From Nocardioides eburneiflavus (lineage in GTDB: Bacteria; Actinomycetota; Actinomycetes; Propionibacteriales; Nocardioidaceae), in NCBI RefSeq assembly GCF_004785795.1, contig NZ_SRRO01000001.1, forward strand, positions 2,232,001-2,296,000: a stretch of DNA of 64,000 nucleotides, given 5' to 3'. The position numbers and the translations under genes were made by a program. This document shows, piece after piece, positions 1 through 8,100 of the stretch; within the stretch, counting starts at the first letter, position 1, and the number at the start of each line of letters is the position of its first letter. The notes beneath the pieces were generated by a model. It was given only the letters and a program-made list of their open reading frames with translations, had not been told where the DNA came from and did not search any database.

Positions 1-1
1 C

Positions 2-319
2 CCCCGCACCCTGGCCCAGGTGACCGAGCTCGACGGGATGATCGAGTTCACCGGCCACCGGCTCGACGCCGTGGTCGTCCTGACGGTCGACTCCGAGGAG
101 CTGGTCCAGCGCCTGCTGCAGCGCGCGGTGACCGACGGCCGTGCCGACGACACCGAGGACGTCATCCGGCGCCGCCAAGAGGTCTACCTCGAGCAGACCG
201 CACCCCTGATCGAGGTCTACCGCGAGCGCGGCATCCTCGTCGAGGTCGACGGGATGGGCGAGGTCGACGACGTGACGGCCCGCATCTTCGCCGCGCTCGA
301 CGAGATCCCGCAGAGCTGA
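2..319 (+). CDS. adk: Adenylate kinase, C-terminal part (cut by window start)
   Basis: Adenylate kinase interconverts ATP + AMP and 2 ADP in the cytosol. Only about the last 105 residues are present. The segment begins PRTLAQ, the end of the conserved G-(Y/F)-P-R-T block, and continues with the RADDTEDVIRRR motif, whose arginines contact phosphates, and a normal C-terminus. The true start lies upstream of the window. It ends 8 nt before map, the usual secY-adk-map order of actinobacterial ribosomal clusters, so it is probably co-transcribed with map. Confidence 0.95.
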   Translation, partial: PRTLAQVTELDGMIEFTGHRLDAVVVLTVDSEELVQRLLQRAVTDGRADDTEDVIRRRQEVYLEQTAPLIEVYRERGILVEVDGMGEVDDVTARIFAALDEIPQS

Positions 320-327
320 GCGACCGG

Positions 328-1152
328 GTGGGCTTCCGCGACCGGGGCATCGAGATCAAGACCCGCGAGCAGATCGACCTGATGCGGGTCGCCGGGCGGC
401 TCGTGGGGGAGACCCTCGAGCTCCTGCGCGACGCCGTACGCCCCGGCGTCACCACGCTCGAGCTCGACGCCCTCGCCGAGAGCAACATCCGCGACCACGG
501 TGGCATCCCGTCGTTCAAGGGCTACAGCCACCCGCCGTTCCCGGCGACGATCTGCGCCTCGGTCAACGACGAGGTGGTCCACGGCATCCCCGGCCCGCGC
601 ACGCTGGTCGAGGGCGACGTCATCTCGATCGACTGCGGCGCGATCGTCGAGGGCTGGCACGGCGACGCGGCGATCACCGTGCCCGTCGGCGAGGTGCGCG
701 ACGACGTGACCGAGCTGTTGCGCGTCACCGAGGAGTCGCTGTGGCGCGGCATGGCCGCCGCCCGCCTCGGTGGCCGGGTGACCGACATCAGCCACGCCGT
801 CGAGACCTACGTCCGAGGCCAGGGCCGCTACGGCATCCTCGAGGACTACACCGGCCACGGCATCGGGACCGAGATGCACATGCCACCCAACGTGCCCAAC
901 GTCGGACGTCGCGGCCGCGGACCCACCCTCGTGGAGGGCCTCGCGCTCGCGGTGGAGCCGATGGTCACCCTCGGCACCAAGCACACCGACCTCCTGGAGG
1001 ACGAGTGGACCGTCGCGACGGTCGACGGCTCGTTCGCCGCCCACTTCGAGCACACCTTCACCCTGACCGACCGGGGTGCGTGGGTGCTGACCGCCGTCGA
1101 CGGCGGCGAGGCCCGCCTGGCCGAGCTCGGCGTCCCATTCGGCGGACGCTGA
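328..1152 (+). CDS. map: Methionine aminopeptidase, type I
   Basis: Removes the initiator methionine from nascent proteins. The 274-residue product has the pita-bread metallopeptidase signature. The five metal ligands can be placed at the aspartates in SIDCGA and HGDAA, the histidine in GHGIG, and the glutamates in VEPM and FEHT; the substrate-binding histidine is in the GYSHPPFPATICAS block. The GTG start leaves 8 nt after adk and gives a normal N-terminus; no strong Shine-Dalgarno site is seen, consistent with coupling to adk. In most relatives infA follows directly, but here about 15 kb separates them. Confidence 0.95.
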   Translation: MGFRDRGIEIKTREQIDLMRVAGRLVGETLELLRDAVRPGVTTLELDALAESNIRDHGGIPSFKGYSHPPFPATICASVNDEVVHGIPGPRTLVEGDVISIDCGAIVEGWHGDAAITVPVGEVRDDVTELLRVTEESLWRGMAAARLGGRVTDISHAVETYVRGQGRYGILEDYTGHGIGTEMHMPPNVPNVGRRGRGPTLVEGLALAVEPMVTLGTKHTDLLEDEWTVATVDGSFAAHFEHTFTLTDRGAWVLTAVDGGEARLAELGVPFGGR

Positions 1153-1194
1153 CGGCCGTTTCGCTCCCGCCTGAGGGTGCGTGACAGACTGGCG

Positions 1195-1306
1195 CGGTTG
1201 GAGGGGAGTATTCCCCGGTAGTGGTGTCGTCAGTACGGCGTCCGCGCGAGCGGGGCCCGGTGCCACTGGTTCGCCTCGGCCTGGCGAGCGGAAGAGACCT
1301 CCGGCG
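1195..1306 (+). promoter_or_regulatory. Probable yybP-ykoY (Mn2+) riboswitch upstream of terC
   Basis: The leader carries the two hallmark loops of the yybP-ykoY manganese riboswitch. GGGGAGTA at 1203-1210 follows the 5' strand of P1, and GAAGAGACC at 1291-1299 runs into the 3' strand. P1 pairs GGAGG (1200-1204) with CCTCC (1298-1302) and extends three more pairs (two G-T wobbles) to 1197/1305. An internal GTCGTCA segment also resembles the family. TerC-family genes are established partners of this RNA. Identification is by eye, without a covariance search. Confidence 0.8.
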
Positions 1307-1358
1307 CCCGTGCGCTGCGCGCGGGCACCGAACTCGCCTCACTGCTAGGAGCAACAGC

Positions 1359-2393
1359 GTGGACGTCCCCACCTGGGTCTGGATCGCCACTGGCGTGGTG
1401 ACCCTTGCGATCTTCACCTTCGACCTCGCCGTCGTCGGCCGCCGGCCGCACGAGCCGAGCATGAAGGAGTGCGCGACCTACCTCTCGATCTACGTCGGCA
1501 TGGCCCTCCTCTTCGGCCTCGGCGTGTGGTTCACCGCCGGCGGCACGCCCGCGCTGGAGTTCTACTCCGGCTGGCTCGTGGAGTACTCGCTCTCGATCGA
1601 CAACCTGTTCATCTTCATCATCATCATGGCGAAGTTCGCGGTGCCGCGTGAGCTCCAGCAGTACGCGCTGATGATCGGCATCGTGATGGCGCTGGTCATG
1701 CGCGCGATCTTCATCGCGGTCGGTGCCGCGGCGATCAACAACTTCAGCTGGGTCTTCTACCTGTTCGGCCTGTTCCTGGTCTACACGGCGGTCAAGCTCG
1801 CCAAGGAGGGCGCCGAGGACGAGGACGAGGACGAGTTCGAGGAGAACAAGCTCGTCGCCTTCGTCGAGCGTCGCTTCCCGGCGACCTCGGAGTGGCACGG
1901 AAAGCAGCTGTTCATCACCGGCGAGGGCGCCAAGAAGATGATCACCCCGATGTTCATCGTGATCCTCACGCTCGGCACCACGGACCTGCTGTTCGCGCTC
2001 GACTCGATCCCCGCGATCTTCGGCATCACCAAGGAGCCCTACCTGGTGCTCACCGCCAACATCTTCGCGCTGATGGGCCTGCGCCAGCTCTACTTCCTCA
2101 TCGGCGGCCTGCTGCAGCGCCTGATCTACCTGTCCTACGGCCTCGCGTTCCTGCTCGCCTTCATCGGCGTGAAGCTGTTCTTCCACGCGCTCCACGAGAA
2201 CGAGCTGCCCTTCATCAACGGCGGCGAGCACCTCGACTACGCGTGGCTCGAGATCCCGATCTGGCTCTCGCTGGTCGTCATCGTCGCCACGCTGGCCGTC
2301 ACCGCCGTGCTGTCGCTGTGGGCGTCGAGCCGGATGTCCGCCCAGGAGCAGGACGCGGCCACCGGCCCGCGCCGCGACTGGGACAACGACTGA
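1359..2393 (+). CDS. TerC family integral membrane protein, probable Mn2+ exporter
   Basis: A 344-residue polytopic membrane protein of the TerC/Alx family, linked in other bacteria to manganese efflux or metal homeostasis. The two family motifs, EYSLSIDNLF near residue 75 and LFALDSIPAIFGIT near residue 212, carry the conserved membrane aspartates. About eight hydrophobic segments flank an acidic cytosolic loop (EDEDEDEFEE) near residues 153-162. The GTG start is preceded by AGGAGC with a 6 nt gap; a longer upstream reading would translate the riboswitch. A manganese riboswitch in the leader supports metal-responsive expression. Confidence 0.9.
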   Translation: MDVPTWVWIATGVVTLAIFTFDLAVVGRRPHEPSMKECATYLSIYVGMALLFGLGVWFTAGGTPALEFYSGWLVEYSLSIDNLFIFIIIMAKFAVPRELQQYALMIGIVMALVMRAIFIAVGAAAINNFSWVFYLFGLFLVYTAVKLAKEGAEDEDEDEFEENKLVAFVERRFPATSEWHGKQLFITGEGAKKMITPMFIVILTLGTTDLLFALDSIPAIFGITKEPYLVLTANIFALMGLRQLYFLIGGLLQRLIYLSYGLAFLLAFIGVKLFFHALHENELPFINGGEHLDYAWLEIPIWLSLVVIVATLAVTAVLSLWASSRMSAQEQDAATGPRRDWDND

Positions 2394-2400
2394 CAGCGCA

Positions 2401-2433
2401 GTCCTGACCTCCCCTGCCGGGGGAGGTCAGGAC
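2401..2433. terminator. Bidirectional terminator between terC and kinase gene
   Basis: A perfect 14-bp inverted repeat (GTCCTGACCTCCCC and its complement) with a 5-nt loop starts 7 nt after the terC stop. It overlaps the last codons of the convergent kinase gene, so it can end both transcripts. There is no U tract, as is common in high-GC actinobacteria. Confidence 0.8.
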
Positions 2434-3836
2434 ACGCACTGGCTCGCGCGCGGCGAGCTGTCGGACCCGCGGGTCATCTTCACGTCGAGGCAGACGGGCG
2501 CGTCGGTGCGTACGAGCAGCCGCCGCCGCTCGGTGCTGCCGTACTCGTCGGTGTCGTCGCGGTGCCAGCTGAACGAGTCACCGGGCTCGGGCGGCACCGG
2601 CGGGCGCCACTCGAACAGCACGCCACGCGGCGTACGGCTCCCGGTGAGCGCCACCGCCTCGGTCAGCACGTCGGGGATGACCGGGTCCGGTGTCTGGGAC
2701 TCGGTGGGGACGACGACGCCGGGGTCCTCCTCGCGGCCGTCACCGCCGAGGACCAGGAAGCCGACGAGCAGCGCCAGGACGGCGACTCCCACGCCTGCCC
2801 AGACGAGCCCGGACCTGGCTGCGGGCTCCTCGGCATCGGGGTCGACCACCGGCACGACGTCCTGGGCCGCGATGCGGCGGGGGCCGCTGGCCGAGATCAC
2901 CGTCACCGGCTTCATCGCCGTGGCGTCCTCGGGAGCCTCGGCGACCTCGGGAGCCGTCACGGACGCGTCGGGGCGGTCGCCCTCGACCGCCACTGCCGTA
3001 CGGGCCCAGCCGGCCGCGGACTCGATGCGCTGGAGGGCGCGGGCCAGCTCGAGCGCGCTCGCCGGCCGGTGCTCGGGCCGCTTGGCCAGGCACTGCTGCA
3101 GGAGACGGTCGAGCGCCGGCGGGACGTCGGGGCGTTGGGTCGCCGGGGGAGTGGCGTGCAGGATCCGCGCACTCAGCGCCCGCGTCGAGTTGTCGCCCGA
3201 CGGGATGGAGAACGGGGAGCGTCCCACCAGCAGGTGCCAGATCGTGGCGCCCAGCGAGTAGACGTCGGAGGCCACGGAGCCGTTGGAGCGTCCGTCGAGG
3301 AGCTCCGGCGGCGACCACGGGTAGGAGATGCGGACGTCGTTGTCGCGGTCGACGTCGGCCATGTGCCCGGCGATGCCGAAGTCGGTCAGGGCCGGCTCGT
3401 GATAGCTGGTGACCAGCACGTTGCTGGGCTTGATGTCGCGGTGCAGGATCCCGGAGCGGTGCGCCGTCTCGATGGCGCTCGCGAGCTTGATGCCGGTGGA
3501 GACCGCGTCCACGGGCGCCATCGGGTTGGAGCGCACCCGCACGCCGAGGTCCGGCGGCGGGCAGTAGCGCATCACGAGGAAGGGTCGCCCGCCCTCGGCG
3601 GTCACGCCGGCGGTGATCACCGACACGATGTAGGGGTGGTCGGCCAGCCGGGCCATCGCGTTGGCCTCGGCGGTGAAGAGGTACTTCTCGCGGTCGGTCA
3701 GTGGCACGTCGGGACGCACGACCTTGACCGCCACCCGCTGGCGGGGCCACTGCTGCTCGTAGAGGAACACGTCGGCGAACCCGCCGCTGCCCAGGTGCTC
3801 GACGAAGGCGAACCCCGGGATGGTCGGGGCGCTCAC
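2427..3836 (-). CDS. Transmembrane Ser/Thr protein kinase (PknB-like catalytic domain, no PASTA)
   Basis: A 469-residue Hanks-type kinase. The catalytic domain (about 10-270) has the glycine loop GSGGFADV at 16-23, K38, catalytic loop HRDIKPSN at 132-139 with D134, and DFG at 152-154. The activation segment ends SYPWSPPE rather than GTxxYxAPE and lacks the usual threonine pair, so its activation may differ. A linker leads to one membrane helix (about 343-364) and an external domain of about 100 residues with cysteines at 449 and 467 but no PASTA repeats. Its ATG overlaps the FHA gene stop by 4 nt (ATGA), so the two are coupled. An FHA partner and the divergent surface-protein operon suggest a sensor for that cluster. 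Confidence 0.9.
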   Translation of the reverse strand: MSAPTIPGFAFVEHLGSGGFADVFLYEQQWPRQRVAVKVVRPDVPLTDREKYLFTAEANAMARLADHPYIVSVITAGVTAEGGRPFLVMRYCPPPDLGVRVRSNPMAPVDAVSTGIKLASAIETAHRSGILHRDIKPSNVLVTSYHEPALTDFGIAGHMADVDRDNDVRISYPWSPPELLDGRSNGSVASDVYSLGATIWHLLVGRSPFSIPSGDNSTRALSARILHATPPATQRPDVPPALDRLLQQCLAKRPEHRPASALELARALQRIESAAGWARTAVAVEGDRPDASVTAPEVAEAPEDATAMKPVTVISASGPRRIAAQDVVPVVDPDAEEPAARSGLVWAGVGVAVLALLVGFLVLGGDGREEDPGVVVPTESQTPDPVIPDVLTEAVALTGSRTPRGVLFEWRPPVPPEPGDSFSWHRDDTDEYGSTERRRLLVRTDAPVCLDVKMTRGSDSSPRASQCVS

Positions 3837-5017
3837 CGGGCGACCGCCCCCGTCTCGAAGCGGACCGCGTAGACGTGGGCCATGTCGAGGACCGTGCCCG
3901 GCTCGAGGACGTACGCGTCCCCGGGCCGCATCCGCTCGGCGTCGCGACCGGGCGGGGCGATGGTGGTGCCACCCCGGCTGTCGAGGTCACGGGCGACGAC
4001 GTCCCAGCCGTCGAGCTCGATCTGGAGGTGCCGACGCGAGACGAAGGAGTGGTCCGAGGGCAGGTGGACGAGGTGCGGCCAGTCGCTGCTGCCGGTGGCC
4101 GGGGCCGGCTTGCGGCCGAGCACGACCCCGCGGTCCAGCGGCACGACCTCGCCGGTGGGCAGCCGCAGGCCACCCAGCGCGGGCCGGTCGACGCGCCTCG
4201 GCTCCTGCGGCGCGACCCGCTGGTGGCAGACCCGGCACTGCGGCGCGACCGGTGGCGTCAGGTGGCCGAGCGGGCAGCTGACGGCAAGCACCGTCGGCAC
4301 GGTTCCGTGCGCGAGGTGGGCCGGGCGCATCGTCGTGGCGCCGTCGTGGTCGTCGGGCTCGGGAGTGCCGTGCGGGTCGGACGCGGGCCGGATGGTGGTG
4401 TGGGTGCCCTCCTCGATCCGCTGGACCACGAGCGGGTCGGGCTCGGAGGTGTCGATGAGCGAGCCGGTGTCCTCGACCCGCTGGCGCACGCGGGTGCGCG
4501 GCGGAGGACCCTCTGGCCCCTTGGCGGCGAGGATCGACTCCGGGATGCCGTCGATGAGCGCCGCGGAGGCCGGCGGCGCCGGCACCTCGCGGGCGTGGGG
4601 CGTGGGGGCGGGAGCGGTGCGCGCCGAGATCGGGGTCAGGTCCACCCGGTCGGCCGAGACGACCCCACCCACGAGGCGGCGGGTCGACGGGAGCTCCGCG
4701 GGATCCGCCCCGCCGTCGAGGCTCAACACCCTCGACGGACCGGCGAGGCGTACGTGCCCCGAGCCCCGCGAGATCGTCGAGGACGCCCCTGACGTGAAGT
4801 CGACGGCCGCGAGAGCGGGCGGATCACCCTCGAACGCCTTCTCCACGATCGCCGTCACCCGCTCGAGCACGCCGGCGCCGGACGTCGCGGGCATCACCAG
4901 CACGTCCCAGATCTCCTGCACGACCTGCTCGTCGCCGGGGTCGGCGAGCAGCACCCAGTGGGCACCACTCCCGACGAGCACGCCAGACCCCCTGGCGTAC
5001 CGCGCTTCCACGATCAA
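3833..5017 (-). CDS. FHA-domain protein with zinc-knuckle-like segment
   Basis: A 394-residue cytosolic protein. Residues about 295-387 form an FHA domain that binds phosphothreonine: GR at 301-302, SFVSRRH at 324-330, and DLDSRGGTT at 344-352 (the usual asparagine before GT is glycine). Before it lies a likely zinc-binding element (C248, H252, C261, C264). The proline-rich middle has twin TTIRP and TTMRP sequences at 207 and 228, candidate kinase sites. The N-terminal 120 residues match no family I recognise. The start is TTG with GGGGAG 6 nt upstream. It precedes and overlaps the kinase gene, so it is probably the kinase's substrate or adaptor. Confidence 0.85.
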   Translation of the reverse strand: MIVEARYARGSGVLVGSGAHWVLLADPGDEQVVQEIWDVLVMPATSGAGVLERVTAIVEKAFEGDPPALAAVDFTSGASSTISRGSGHVRLAGPSRVLSLDGGADPAELPSTRRLVGGVVSADRVDLTPISARTAPAPTPHAREVPAPPASAALIDGIPESILAAKGPEGPPPRTRVRQRVEDTGSLIDTSEPDPLVVQRIEEGTHTTIRPASDPHGTPEPDDHDGATTMRPAHLAHGTVPTVLAVSCPLGHLTPPVAPQCRVCHQRVAPQEPRRVDRPALGGLRLPTGEVVPLDRGVVLGRKPAPATGSSDWPHLVHLPSDHSFVSRRHLQIELDGWDVVARDLDSRGGTTIAPPGRDAERMRPGDAYVLEPGTVLDMAHVYAVRFETGAVAR

Positions 5018-5080
5018 CGTCGGCTCCCCTCGTACACGCCCACCGCTCCATCATCACCCATCGCGCCCGTCCCGCGCACA

Positions 5081-5130
5081 TGGTCGGGACTTGTCGGAAA
5101 CTTGTCGGAACCTCCGTGACATACATACCC
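5081..5130. promoter_or_regulatory. Divergent promoter region with phased tandem repeats
   Basis: Between the FHA gene (start 5017, minus) and the giant surface-protein gene (start 5186, plus) lie two perfect tandem copies of ACTTGTCGGAA (5089-5099, 5100-5110). A third, degenerate copy (TGGTCGGGAC) precedes them at 5081-5090. The copies are 10-11 bp apart, one helical turn. An AT-richer stretch with TACATA at 5122-5127 could be a -10 element for the plus-strand operon. The repeats look like a stacked activator or repressor site; the protein is unknown. Confidence 0.5.
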
Positions 5131-5185
5131 TCCTCGGGGTGACTGCGGCGGGCGCACGTCATTCGTGGGGCCAAGGGGGACTGGC

Positions 5186-8100
5186 GTGGCACGTGTGACT
5201 GCTCTGCGTCGCCACCGGGTGGGCATCGCCTCGGGCGTCGCCCTGGCCGTCGCCACCGCTGCGGTCGTGACCTACGCGCTGTCCGCCGAGGGCTACAAGA
5301 AGCACGAGGCCGAGCTCAACGACGGCGGCGTCTGGGTGGTCAACGGCAAGCTCGGCTGGTCGGGGCGGCTCAACAAGCCGATCAACCAGCTCGACGGCGT
5401 CGTCCCCGGCCAGGACGCCAAGGCGCGGCTCGACGTGGTGCAGGACGGCGCCGCGGTCGTCACCCTGAACCGCAACGCTGCCCGCGGCCAGGCCATCGAG
5501 ACCAGCCGCCTCGAGGCGCAGGACGGCGGCTCTGCCGCGGTCCCGGTCAACGGCGACGTACGGATGGCCGGCGGCACGCTCGCCACGGCCGACGCGCAGA
5601 CCGGTGAGGTCTGGGCCGTGCGCTACGACACCCAGGTCGGCGAGCCCCTGATGAGCGCGGTCGACCGGCAGGCCGACCCGCTCGCCGAGGCCGGTGAGGG
5701 CGCAGCCCTCGCCGTCGGCCTCGACGGCACGGTCGTGGTCACCTCGACCGAGGAGCGCACGGTCACCACCCTCGCACCGCAGGGCACCGCGTTCGGCAAG
5801 CCCGTCGTCGAGGACCTCCCGGGCGACGCGGGCCGCGTCTCGGAGGTCACCACGGTCGGCGACCGGGTCATCACCCTCGACGCCGACGCCGGGGTCCTCG
5901 CCGTCGTCGGGGGCGCGACGGTGTCCGTCCCGCCCGACAGCGTGCTGCAGCAGTCCGGACCGGCGTACGACGCCGTGCTGGTCGGCGCTCCCGACGGGCT
6001 GCTGAGCATCGACCTCGAGTCCGGCGAGGACACCTACGTGTCCGACCTGTCGGGCAACCCGGCCGAGCCGGTGAGGCTCGGCGCCTGCGTCTTCGGCGCA
6101 TGGTCCGGCGGACTGGGTGCCGTGGCGGTCCAGTGCGGGTCGCAGGAGGTCAACGAGAAGGACCTCACCGGCAACGCCACCAGCCTCGCCTTCCGGGTCA
6201 ACCGCGGCGAGATCGTGCTCAACGACGCCAACAGCGGCACCGTCTGGGACGTCCAGGACGAGAAGCCGGTCCGGATCGACAACTGGGACGCGTTCACGTC
6301 GAAGAAGAAGAAGGACGACGAGGACGACGAGAACGAGAACCAGAGCGACGCGGATCGGCGCCCGCCCCGCGCCAAGCCCGACTCCTACGGCGTGCGCGCC
6401 GGACGCACCACCGTGCTGCACCCGCTCGACAACGACTCCGCCCCCGAGGGGCGGCTCCTGAGCATCGTCGACGTCGACCAGCCCTCCGGCGGCGCCCGCG
6501 TGGAGATCAGCCCCGACGGGCAGACCCTGGTGCTGCAGATGCCCGAGGATGCCCGTCCGGCGACCTTCGACTACTACATCGACGACGGTCGCAACGGGGT
6601 GTCGGCCCAGGCAGCCGTCGACATCGAGGTGCGCGCCAACAGCCAGAACGAGTCGCCCGCGCTGCGGGAGGGCTACGAGAAGCCCACCTACCAGGTGCCG
6701 CACGGCGGCGCGCTCTCCGTCCCCGTGCTGTCCGACTGGCGCGACGACCGCGACGGCGACACGCTGCTGCTCGACTCGGCGACGGCGGTCGGCGGCGAGC
6801 AGTCCGGCGCACGGGCGCGTACGACCGCCGACGGCCGGATCCGCTTCACCGCCCCGACCGGCGACGCCGCCGGCCAGCAGCAGCTGGTCCGGGTGGAGTT
6901 CGGCGTCACCGACGGCCGCTCGGCGCCGGTCCGCAAGGCGATCAGCTTCCAGGTCCAGGCGCGCTCGGACCAGAAGGCGTTCGCGCCCAGCGCCGAGCCC
7001 GACGTGGTCCGGGGCGAGGTCGGCAAGCCGATCAAGATCCGTCCGCTGCTCAACGACCTCCCCGGCTCGGACCCCACCGACATCGACGCCGAGCTCGTGC
7101 TGGGGGCCAAGGTCCCGCAGCAGCCCGGAGCGAAGATCGTCTCCGACCTCGACTCGGGCCAGCTGACCTTCACCGGTGAGCGCGCGGGCACCTACTTCCT
7201 GAGCTACGACGCGGGATACGGCAACGCGCCGCTCGACCCGGGCACGATCCGCGTCGACGTGAAGCCCGCGCCCAAGCGCGTCGCCCCGCCGGTCGCGATG
7301 CCCGACACGCTCACCCTCTACGGCCAGGCCCCCGGCATCGTGGACGTGCTGGCCAACGACCTCGACCCCGCCGGCGGCCTCCTGACCGTCCAGCGGGCGG
7401 CGGGGGACAAGGCCGGCCAGCTCGACGTGGCCATCGTCGACGGTCGCTGGCTGCGCATCTCCGCGGTCCAGCCCGACCTGCTGCCGAGGACCCAGACGGT
7501 GTCCTACACCATCACCAACGGCGCCAGCTCCGGCGTACGCGGCGAGGTCGTGGTGACCCAGCGCGCCGAGCCCGAGGACAACACCCCGATCACGGTCGCG
7601 GACAAGGTCGTCGTCCGTGCGGGTGCCGCGGTCTCCGCCCCGGTCCTGGACAACGACGTGTCGCCCGCCGGCGATCGCCTGACCCTGCTGGCCGACCTCG
7701 TCGACAGCGACACCCCGGGACGGCTCGACGTGGTGGCCCCGATCGACGTCACCGGCGACGTCGGCACGGCCTTCGTGTCGGGTCGCGTGGTGCGCTACGT
7801 CGCCCCGGACAAGGTCAAGGAACGCGACACCTTCTCCATCACCTATGTCGCGCAGAACCTCGAGGGCAAGCGCGCCAACGGCCTGCTCGAGGTCACCGTC
7901 GTGCCCGCCGACGACCCGAACGACCCGCCCGAGCCCCCGACGCTCGAGGGACGCGTGGTCTCGGGCGACACCATCAAGGTCCGCGTGCCCGGCGTCGGCG
8001 TCGACCGCAACGGCGACCCGGTCACGGTCACCGGCGTCACCTCGGCCCCCCGCCTCGGCCGGATCGTGTCCTACGGCGGCAACTTCCTCGAGTACCAGGC

